Assembly: GCA_017591395.1 (NCBI GenBank)
Contig: WEDG01011442.1
Span: forward strand, 1 to 64,000
Source: Schistocephalus solidus
Taxonomy: Eukaryota; Platyhelminthes; Cestoda; Diphyllobothriidea; Diphyllobothriidae
Direction: 5' to 3'
DNA: 64,000 bases
Shown: in pieces, positions 57,501 through 64,000 of the stretch
Layout of the letters: every line of letters starts with the position of its first letter
Numbering within the stretch: position 1 is the first letter of the stretch
Notes under the pieces: model-generated
Database searches by the model: none
What the model was told of the DNA's origin: nothing
What the model saw: only the letters and a program-made list of their open reading frames with translations
Position numbers and translations under genes: made by a program

Positions 57501-60500
57501 TTCCACCCTACATTGCACATACAATGATTGAAGTTTTGGCAAAACTCGTGCCGTCGCGTTGTACAGTGAGTTCTGTGGTCAGACGTATTAACTGCAATTT
57601 ACTTGTTTTATGGCTAACATGACAGTTGCCAGCTATATACGACACTAGATCCGATGTTTAGTCAACATTTACCGATCGTCGCTGATCCATCTCCACAATT
57701 TATCCTTTTTCTTTCCCCTCTCAATGTTTTACATGTACTTTCACGTGATAGTCGGCAGACAATTATACGATGATAGCAATTGTGATTTGACAATGTAGGC
57801 GGTCAGGGCGAATTTATTTTCACAATTATCCATCGCATTCATCCAGTAGGTTTGACTTTCAGCCCACCAAAAATGCAGATTGGGCTGTATTAGACTAGCC
57901 TCACGGTTAAGCGTTAAGAGATTATTGAACCTCGCGCAGCCAGCAGAACCCCAGTTGTAGCTCGCGTGGTAGAGCCCCGGCTGCGAATTAAAGAGATCTG
58001 TGATTGCACTGTGTCCCAGGGCGAATGGTGATCGACCGCCTAAAACGTCTGAAAGTGTACTTCGATTATCCGCGTGACAAAAGGACAATTTCCGATCAGT
58101 TAAATATATGGAATAGCAGGTGTTATCTGCCTGGTTGTACGAGAGGTTTCGAAGCACCTTTAATCGCAAAAGACCCTAAGGAAAAACCTCAGTTCTCCAT
58201 GCGGGCGAATTTGCGTTTGTTTATTTTTAAAGGGATAAAATTTTTCGCTTAAGAAGTTAAAAATATCCAGTAACCCTTCATACCTTTAATAGGCAGAATA
58301 GCGACAAATAGCGCAGCTCCTAGGGCCGGTATAGTTGTTTTCCGGCTTGTTTGTCACGGTTGACTTCAAAAAAATATTGATTGTCCGCAAAGAAAATGCA
58401 AACTTTAACTTGGTTTTCCACATCCTTCGAAATGCTAATTTATTATTAGAAATATTTCATGAGGAACTAAACGCGGACTCCGAAAAGTTCAATCACTGAT
58501 TTATAGACGTAATTTAAACCTGAGCACGTTTATGTTCTGTCACACGCTCCACTATTTGAACAGTGTCTCTTTTACGTTGGATAGGAAGCTCGTGGCGAAA
58601 ACTTATGAAAATGACGAGGAAAGAGAGGCCATGTAGGATGAAAACGAGAACGACGACAATGAAATGTCCGAACAGAGTGAATAGGATTAAAACGAGGATT
58701 ATCCTTTCGATAAATACGCGAGAAGCCAGTTGGACAAGATTTAATCTTTTCCGTAATAAGGGAACTTTCAGCCAGGGAAAAGTAGACTATAACAGTATAA
58801 CTGTGAGGCTTACTTTTGAGAAGGAGAAGGAGCTTACTGAAACAGATTTATTTAACTGCTGACGTTTCGGAAGGCTTGGTTGGCTCACAACTGTCAAAGC
58901 GCTAAACGCACAAAATCGATCAAAAATGCCACTGGTGCCAAGCTGGTCGGTAGTGGGCTAAGCAATTTATTCTTTCATTGTCTCGACCCCTTTGACGGAT
59001 GCTTGCAGACTGGACAGCCCTGTGCGTTATCAGTCATCACCTCAGTGGAGGGTACTTGAGTTTCTTTAGGGTTTGCTATGTCTGGTGGTTCTTCTCCTCC
59101 GTCGGACATTGTCTGTGCGGGTTTCTTAAGTTTTTGTGGTCATCTTGTCCCGGTCTTTATGTACGTAATGACACAGGTTTTAGAAGCTTCAGGAAGATAA
59201 ATATGCCCATTGCTGGAATTAGGATCTAAATATCAATTCTCAAATGTTTTTCATTCTGTTCTTTGCCCAGTTTCTCGAATGTGTGCTGCGAATTGCGAGT
59301 TGGTGTCTAGCTTCACAATTGCCCGTTTTTGTTCGTGTAGACAGTTCTGTTATTTTCGGTCTGTTTCACCGACATCATTACAGCCCCCATCATTGCAAAT
59401 TATTTTGTAGACAACTGTCGAGGTTTCGGTTAGTGGCAGCGTGTCCTTACTTTGCATCAAACGTAAACGACTTTTTGCCTGTGATCGATTGGCTACGCTT
59501 ACTGTGCTGGGTTTTAACTGTCAATAAATGGCCTAGTAGACCCTTTTGATTTAGGGTAATTACCCTCCAGACTTTGGGTTGATGCTCCCTTGGCCGTCGT
59601 CTGTTCTCTAAATGCCTGCTATTGCTCGATAACATGTTCAGGGTATTTTTCAATTTGAAGTGGTTATCAACGCTTCGAAGACTGCGAGCAAAGAGGGCCT
59701 TCCTGACCCGAGAAACAAATTCAGCCGATTTTCTCGAAACATTTTTCAGCATAATTAATAGTTCTTTTTTACCAGTGATGGCGGCAAAGCATCCAAGGAG
59801 CGTTTAGTAGCGTTCGAGTGCCTTGCAAAACTCGCAGCTGTCACTTGCGTTGAAGGACCTATTTCTGATTCCGATTTATTCCTTGTTGACTTTTTATTAG
59901 TTCACAGTAGTACACTACGGACAACTGCTTCCGCGTGCGTAAATCGGGGATTAGGCACCATGCTAGTGAACACGACGGAAATTGCGTTGCAATGGTTTTT
60001 CTTCTGACAAACTATATATTTGTGCAAATTCAACTACTGTTGAACTTTAGTTCAATTCATAGTTTTCTGGTAAATTTAAACTTATCAATCTGCCTGCGTT
60101 GCATGTTCGAAGAATTTACGGTCACCACCTAATGATTAAGCGAACATTTGACTAAAAATGGAACATATTCTCATGTATGTGTATCAGTTTAAAAAAACCA
60201 CACGGTCGAAGGTTGTCCGAGGTGTGGGTATTATATGAAAATCGAACCATGTGACCCATATTTAGGATTAGGGATACAGACAATGACTACTACCACGAAA
60301 TTTCCAGCATGGAATCTGCCTACTTTATGGAAAATTTAATCACGTGTATCTACTCCGAATCGGAAAATGATACAGTTCACATAGAACTAAGGAACATGCG
60401 ATGGCAGTCAAACGGTTAGTGGACCATCTAGTAAATGGGAACATCTGCGTCCTTTTTACGCCACTGCATTGACTTCCACAAGCGCTTCGCATGTTAAAAT

Positions 60501-61125
60501 CATTTCAACTTTCGTTTTCATGGATCCGACCCATTCGTTTGTAGATAAGGGAGATTAACACTAGTGGTTTAGCTGGTCACTACGAATTTTTTGAGAGGAC
60601 ATTCTCTCAAACTACGTGTGACTAGGGCAAGAGTGGATGCAGAGAAGCTTTTCTTCTCCAACAGAGTGATCCAGGCATGGAATGTTTTGCTTGCGGGTAT
60701 CGTCATGTCCTCATCGGTGCATAGTTTTAAGTGTCCAGTACAACCATAAGTGCTACCATGCATTAAAATTTTCTCATAGTCCGTTCAAATATCTGTCTTA
60801 TAATTTTCAATATTTTTGAAAAAACTGGGGACGACCATTGGCCAAGATCGCCTGAACTTGCCACTTCACGGGTAGATTAACCTCGTTTATATTTTTGTCA
60901 GTAGATGCAATTTGAATCATTACCTTTCCGATCTTTATGATAATTCCATTAAGTTTTTATATTATATGTGTGTCTGACTAATGCATATATAAACATGTAT
61001 GTGAGCAGTCATTTTAACTATTGTACCTTTCTATCTAGTTCCGACTCAAATTATCCGAAGACGGCAGTGGGAAGGGCGCCGGTGCGTTGGTTGCAGCAGC
61101 TAAACGTGCAGTTGCGACAGAGTGA
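45538..61125 (+). CDS. Hexokinase (spliced; first exon missing, one frame break)
   Basis: Exons 45538-45558, 45687-46025, 46059-46271, 46304-46403, 50056-50248, 50350-50505, 54501-54643, 57430-57565 and 61039-61125 join with consistent phases into about 461 residues, the length of a single-lobed ~50 kDa invertebrate hexokinase. The enzyme phosphorylates glucose to glucose-6-phosphate with ATP in the cytosol. Visible motifs, in order, are the phosphate loop L-A-L-D-L-G-G-T-N, sugar-binding L-G-F-T-F-S-F-P and W-T-K-G-F, catalytic Asp in V-N-D-T-V-G, G-L-I-V-G-T-G-T-N, N-T-E-W-G-A-F-G-E, S-G-M-Y-L-G-E, G-A-G-L-A, G-V-D-G-S-L, and the C-terminal S-E-D-G-S-G-K-G-A adenosine motif before TGA. The first Met is not in a recognised exon. 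One base is lacking near 57510. The introns hold LINE and Penelope debris. Confidence 0.93.
45687..46025 (+). CDS. Hexokinase exon: small lobe with phosphate-binding loop
   Basis: A 339-bp exon (113 codons, phase 0 both ends) after TTGCTTCAG and before GTAAGC. It reads R-P-F-W-L-T-I-D through M-I-K-G-L and M-I-N-T-F to Y-L-A-L-D-L-G-G-T-N-Y-R-L-L, whose Asp (45903-45905) belongs to the ATP phosphate loop. It ends in A-Q-E-L-Q-Q-G-E-S-E-A. Confidence 0.95.
46026..46058 (+). other. 33-bp intron in hexokinase
   Basis: GTAAGC at the left edge and TTTAG at the right, between two conserved coding blocks. Reading through would put a stop (TAG at the acceptor) in frame. Introns this short are known in flatworms. 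Confidence 0.9.
46059..46271 (+). CDS. Hexokinase exon: sugar-binding motif
   Basis: A 213-bp exon (71 codons, phase 0 both ends) reading L-F-G-F-I-A-G-T-V-K-K-F, then L-G-F-T-F-S-F-P-V-Q-Q-T, then L-I-R-W-T-K-G-F-D-V and V-E-L-L-N-A-A-L-K-K-L. It carries the glucose-contacting Ser-Phe-Pro and Thr-Lys of the family. It is flanked by introns of only 33 and 32 bp. Confidence 0.95.
46272..46303 (+). other. 32-bp intron in hexokinase
   Basis: Starts GTTTGT and ends TTCCAG, between the K-K-L end of one exon and D-L-Q-V of the next. Read-through gives a stop, and removal restores the conserved frame exactly. It is near the lower size limit for spliceosomal introns. Confidence 0.88.
46304..46403 (+). 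CDS. Hexokinase exon: catalytic aspartate
   Basis: A 100-bp exon (phase 0 in, phase 1 out) reading D-L-Q-V-H-C-R-V-L-V-N-D-T-V-G-A-L. The Asp at 46337-46339 is the family's catalytic base. It ends G-L-I-V-G, with the Gly codon split by a GTAGGT donor. A 3.65-kb intron holding LINE debris follows. Confidence 0.95.
46935..48190 (-). mobile_element. Old RTE-like LINE debris in a hexokinase intron
   Basis: On the minus strand, about 47980-48150 reads D-A-D-S-W-V-N-H-R-L-V and L-Q-P-R-R-Q-L-Q-G-K, the end of the RTE-like endonuclease. 46937-47120 reads R-R-I-V-K-L-K-W-Q-E-R and L-W-V-T-A-T-G-M-P-K-K, resembling the segment just after the RT. The order fits one very decayed minus-strand insertion, but most of what lies between is unrecognisable. 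Confidence 0.5.
49475..49500. repeat. 26-bp perfect palindrome in a hexokinase intron
   Basis: Thirteen bases (ttgtccatttttc) and their exact complement with no loop, followed at 49509-49530 by a second short hairpin (ggcaaaa...tttttgcc). Its function is unknown. Confidence 0.7.
50056..50248 (+). CDS. Hexokinase exon: G-T-G-T-N and T-E-W-G motifs
   Basis: A 193-bp exon after CTAAG and before GTAAGT. It completes the split Gly and reads T-G-T-N-A-A-Y-V-E-K-L, S-V-V-I-N-T-E-W-G-A-F-G-E and L-N-P-G-K-Q. The Glu of T-E-W-G is a glucose ligand in the family. The donor after cagGT was preferred to the one 2 bp earlier because only it keeps frame into V-F-E-K-L-I. Confidence 0.93.
50350..50505 (+). 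CDS. Hexokinase exon: S-G-M-Y-L-G-E segment
   Basis: A 156-bp exon (phase 2 in and out) reading F-E-K-L-I-S-G-M-Y-L-G-E-I-A-R-L-I-L and then A-N-I-L-S-D-V-E-R. The intron before it is 101 bp, and a 4-kb intron with a Penelope-like remnant follows. Confidence 0.93.
50900..51140 (+). mobile_element. RTE-like LINE 3'-end fragment, opposite orientation
   Basis: The reverse complement matches the 42390-42790 fragment (CACCGTATGCTCCACA, CTTGCGCTGCAGCTACCGC, then an AAGACCGGAGATGGGA block). It lies in the hexokinase intron between the exons at 50350 and 54501, in the opposite orientation to the other copies. Confidence 0.6.
52735..52825 (-). repeat. Penelope-type end with hammerhead-like fold (-)
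   Basis: On the minus strand: CTGATAA (52807-52813), stem II GGGTTC/GAATCC with one G-U pair (52800-52805 with 52788-52793), a GAGAGA loop, GAAAAA and ATC. It is the inverted partner of the end at 53800-53890. Confidence 0.58.
53800..53890 (+). repeat. Penelope-type end with hammerhead-like fold (+)
   Basis: CTGAGGT (53811-53817; canonical CTGATGA), stem II GGATTC/GAATCT (53819-53824 with 53831-53836) closed by a GAGAGA loop, then an intact GAAAC (53837-53841) and GCC. The downstream sequence aggctaataa..cttgttccagtgatcg is shared by all copies. Hammerhead motifs are known in Penelope-like elements. The core change makes self-cleavage by this copy doubtful. Confidence 0.6.
54501..54643 (+). 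CDS. Hexokinase exon: R-A-A-S-L-V-G-A-G segment
   Basis: A 143-bp exon after TCGTTTTTAG and before GTAAGC (phase 2 in, phase 1 out). It reads D-P-P-H-L-F-Y-S-T-E-Y-V-L-R-D and I-V-R-Y-V-C-T-S-V-S-N-R-A-A-S-L-V-G-A-G. The R-A-A-x-L-x-G-A-G stretch is characteristic of the hexokinase large lobe. Confidence 0.93.
55030..57429. other. Hexokinase intron sequence
   Basis: Part of the intron between the exons ending 54643 and starting 57430. No mobile-element coding or other gene recognised. Confidence 0.5.
57430..57565 (+). CDS. Hexokinase exon: G-V-D-G-S-L motif, with one-base frame break
   Basis: Reads L-A-C-I-V-N-R-M-N-R-P-K-T-T-I-G-V-D-G and S-L-F-R-F-H-P. The annotated frame then runs to TGA about 20 bp later, while the next frame continues Y-I-A-H-T-M-I-E-V-L-A-K-L-V-P and S-R-C-T to a GTGAGT donor in the phase needed by the last exon. 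Adding one C to the CCC run at about 57506-57508 gives an alignment with relatives without any gap. Confidence 0.88.
57570..60590. other. Hexokinase last intron, unassigned sequence
   Basis: It holds a 142-codon minus-strand frame (57741-58169) without a known motif. At about 58585-58760 a plus-strand frame rich in Asp/Glu/Asn is broken by four stops and may be a decayed coding trace. Confidence 0.45.
60598..60750 (+). mobile_element. CR1-like LINE 3' coding end
   Basis: Reads H-S-L-K-L-R-V-T-R-A-R-V-D-A-E-K, then F-F-S-N-R-V-I-Q-A-W-N-V-L and a stop. This is the characteristic last 50 residues of CR1/jockey-type LINE proteins. It sits in the last hexokinase intron, and only the 3' end is present. 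Confidence 0.65.
61039..61125 (+). CDS. Hexokinase terminal exon: adenosine motif and stop
   Basis: An 87-bp exon after TTTCTATCTAG reading F-R-L-K-L-S-E-D-G-S-G-K-G-A-G-A-L-V and then A-K-R-A-V-A-T-E-stop. The S-E-D-G-S-G-K-G-A motif contacts the adenosine of ATP and is diagnostic for the hexokinase C-terminus. Confidence 0.95.
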   Translation, partial: FRLKLSEDGSGKGAGALVAAAKRAVATE

Positions 61126-61435
61126 ATGACTGTACTCCCGCGTATTTCCCATGATTTACGCATTCATTTACTGAATGACGGGCCACTTTCATTTTCAAGT
61201 GACGCAGAATGTAACTTCAGTTGCGCTGAAGGCACTTTATTTCACGCTTTTTTATCAAAGCACAAAATATATGCTAAGCGTCATCAGAAACAAAGGTCAT
61301 TTTGCGATTGAGCTCAGATTACTTCATATCCGTTGGGATATCCTCGATACTATTTTATGTTCTCAAGGCGATTGTATAGCCCAATATTGAGGATAATAAC
61401 GAACAATGACAGAAGAAGACTACTAGAGAATAATT

Positions 61436-61441
61436 AATAAA
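61436..61441 (+). terminator. Poly(A) signal of hexokinase
   Basis: The first canonical AATAAA downstream of the hexokinase stop codon, about 310 bp after it, in AT-rich sequence. Confidence 0.5.
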
Positions 61442-61449
61442 TGAACTAT

Positions 61450-64000
61450 GTATTTTCCCTAAGTAAGTTAAACGTCCATTATCGGAATCTGTGCAATATA
61501 GGGAACTCATGCAACGAGAAGACGTGTATCGTTAGACGAGTTTGAACTAACGCCCTCCCGGTCGCGCGGTAGGTTGCTTAGCGCTTAGGTTTATAAGATC
61601 ACGGACTAAACCCTTACTGTATTTTGTAATCATGCATTATCTCTATCTAGAGACTTGTCTCGAAAACCCCGTGCAACTATGGTTCAGAATAAAATACCTT
61701 CTTTTAGGTGTTTATTCCAAGTGCTATTTAGTCCTAGATGGTAGCAGGTTTTCAAATAATGCTTTAAGAAACAAAACAAAGAGTCCCATTTATTAAGCTA
61801 CGAACAGTCGGGGACTTTAATTATAAAAAGTTTAGTCCGAAAGTCATGAAGAAATTCTTTGGACTCAAGAACCAAAACAGGTAGGCTATCATTACAATTC
61901 AGATACAACGAAGGTGTGTCACCATAGCTCGATCGTATTGCACCCGATGGAAAGTCGGAAGGCCGGCCGATTGACTGACCCCTGACAAAAGGCTTTAACT
62001 GGCTGTTTGAGTTCGCAGATCCATATATCCTTCATATACTTTTAAAATGACAAAGCAGGTTGGGACAATCGTTCAAGTTTGTATTTTGTCGACGAGCAGT
62101 CAACATTGCTTTTTTAAATTATCACGTACAGTTGTGGAAGGCGAATGTGCATTAGCAGAACCAACATAGCAGGGGCTCTGTAGGTACTGAGTTGCTTTTG
62201 TTTCACGTTTAGCCAACGCACATGTGCCTGTAAACCAGTTCAAAATTGCCATGGTAAGAGTTACACGGTCGTAAAAGAGACGATAGTGACCGAGTTAACG
62301 TTGTCATTGCAATTGTGGACCATTGTGGAGGCTCAGTACAGAAGCTGTGCTATTTCATTAAATTTTGGCCGAAAATTTGAAGTTTTTTACGATAAGAGAA
62401 GGTTCGTTTAGTAAGGTCGTAATATTAAGTATCTCGCAGCATAATCCACAGATAATTCAGTGGCTTTAGGATGCTGGCTTTGAACAACATTCTTCTCGGT
62501 CGCCTTCATAAACTACACTTTAAAAAATGATACCCTACATAGTAGGAATTGTTCCCATCTATTTTTGATAGATTTATAAGTTCAAATATATTTATAGGAA
62601 ACAAGCATAACATATTTTCCCATACACACATTTGTTAACGAATTACTTCTTTAAGTTGTATACGTGGAGAGAGGAAAGTTTTTGGTTTTAAAATGGTTTC
62701 TAATAATGAGAGGTTTAAGACTGTGGAATGGCCATTCATAAAATATAGTATCCTTTCATGTATAATTGCGGCTTTTTAAGTATACAACATGGTAAAAATA
62801 GACTGCAAAATATTATTAGCCCTATGTGGTATCTAAATGGAAGATATACACCTAAAAAGTACACCCTATAGTTCGGAAGCTCTGAATGCAGGTTTAACAG
62901 CAAAGCGTTTTCAATGCTATTCGGGAATTGAATTAGTTTTTAAGTAACCGAAACTACTTTTGAAGATTTAATTTGCTGACAAATGTGTATAAGAAAGAGA
63001 ATTTTAATTCATGATGTCTTGTTAATATATTTTAACACGCCAGGACATCAAAAATCCCTGTAAATGCATATTAAGCGAGGAGTTATTTTTAACATGGTTA
63101 AATCTTTGCACGCGTGCTGAAAAGAAGTTAGTTAAAAAGCCGGCATCCTGTCTTGACTGAAATATCTTAGGATTATATTGCATCATGTTTAGTATTCCAA
63201 CTCAACACTTTGAATCGGATAAAGACTTCCCAATTTTATTCATCATTTCCTTAGCATATAGAGTGTATGTTGGTTAGGTATGGATTAACAGCAAATCAAT
63301 ACTTTGTCGAAAATTATAGATTCTAAGGAAGTACATACCAATATAAAAAACAGTATTCTGAAACGGCGCGGCACTTCAAAATGCTGGCGGAGAGTGAGAT
63401 CGACCTTTGAATAACATAAGGCTCAAGTACAGGGAAAGAAACCTGGGAAGATGACCGTCTCATTAGGCTATGGGGGATGGTTTGGAATAATTTCCTTTAC
63501 AGTAACTCTTATCAGACCGGACTATTCATGCCAATTTTAGACACATTAACGTGCTTGATTCCTCTACAAGATATGCATGTCCACGGGAAGGGAAATTGTT
63601 TAACTCTTAAGGTGGTCAGGGAAGTGGGTATGCGTTTCCGTGTGACTACGTTCTTAAGAGAGTCAGGGATTTTGTCCTTTTGCCAGGTGTTGGAGCAGGG
63701 CTAAAGAATATACGTCGAAGGTAATCAATTGTAGGAAAACGTAATGAAGCCAAGTTCGAGGCCGACGGTCATGGGACAGAATGTCAAATTATTCGTCAAA
63801 AATCAACAACAGGACAAAAATGTTAGAATACGTTGACCTATCACTTACCACAGTGAGCAAACAATAAGAGTAGAAAAGGAAACCTGTGACAGAAAATTCG
63901 CAAAATCTTTATGAAACCCTGAAGAGGTTAGTAAAACCTTAACGCATTAAAGGGGAACTAATGGTGAAGTTGATTTTTTTAGTCAGGCAGCAAGTTAGAG
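61450..64000. other. Downstream of hexokinase, no recognisable gene
   Basis: AT-rich intergenic sequence with only short frames (longest 75 codons at 63477-63704). The possible SINE head at 61525 is listed separately. Confidence 0.6.
61525..61600 (-). repeat. Possible tRNA-derived SINE head
   Basis: The reverse complement holds gcgcgaccgggagggcg followed by a B-box-like ttagttcaaactc. This resembles the anticodon and T arms of tRNA-derived SINEs. The 5' half is not convincing. Confidence 0.3.

Noticed and set aside
57482..57501. A 20-bp GT-AG segment in the hexokinase exon that could be called an intron
   Set aside because: It encodes the conserved V-D-G-S-L-F part of the ATP site, so it must be exon.
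57741..58169. A 142-codon minus-strand frame in the last hexokinase intron
   Set aside because: No domain, start context or splice pattern recognised. It is long for chance in AT-rich DNA, but one frame alone is not enough.
1..64000. CRISPR arrays, bacterial operons, riboswitches or prophage
   Set aside because: No regular spacer arrays, no ribosome-binding-site spacing and pervasive introns; the window is eukaryotic.

Overview
This window is eukaryotic nuclear DNA, AT-rich and repeat-laden, with genes split into short exons by introns of about 30 bp to 6 kb. There are no operons or bacterial features. The mobile elements suggest a parasitic flatworm, most likely a diphyllobothriidean-type tapeworm: an RTE-like LINE whose C-terminus carries C2H2 fingers, CR1-like LINEs, Penelope-like elements with hammerhead-like ends, and a tRNA-derived SINE. 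The 32-33 bp introns fit this too. The organism call is an inference from element style, not a database match.

Two host genes can be rebuilt, both on the + strand. (1) From about 19.0 to 33.2 kb lie the middle and 3' end of a Cue2/NONU-1/N4BP2-type gene. It encodes up to three CUE-like ubiquitin-binding modules, a region that fits DUF1771 by position, and a C-terminal Smr nuclease domain; in known relatives this architecture acts in ribosome-collision (no-go) mRNA decay. Its 5' end is not found. (2) From about 45.5 to 61.1 kb lies a nearly complete hexokinase gene of nine recognisable exons. Its catalytic, glucose-binding and ATP-binding motifs are all visible; only the extreme N-terminal exon is missing. 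Both genes end with a stop codon followed by AATAAA. Together they show four one-base reading-frame breaks, each at a short homopolymer and each inside otherwise conserved coding sequence. Sequence or assembly error is the first explanation to test.

Layout: 1-9.0 kb has no recognisable gene. 9.0-12.9 kb is a decayed RTE-like LINE (- strand) lacking its RT core. 13.4-18.5 kb is repeat-rich: telomere-like GGGTTA variants, paired SINEs, an inverted-repeat family, Penelope-type ends and a 260-bp CTT tract. 19-33.2 kb is the CUE/Smr gene, with a CR1-like LINE (23.4-25.3 kb) and a Penelope-type inverted end (30.3 kb) in its introns. 33.4-39.1 kb holds a tRNA-like element, a SINE, a collapsed RTE-like LINE and a CR1-like endonuclease fragment. 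42.4-44.7 kb holds another LINE end and a decayed DNA-transposon gene. 45.5-61.1 kb is hexokinase, whose introns hold LINE debris, a truncated Penelope-like element (52.5-53.9 kb) and a CR1-like 3' end (60.6 kb). 61.2-64 kb is AT-rich and shows no gene.

No wholly new system is evident. The points most worth following are the tandem CUE modules with matching exon structure, the Trp in place of Arg in the Smr TG-x-G motif, the family of hammerhead-like Penelope ends in inverted pairs, the very short hexokinase introns, and the frame breaks.
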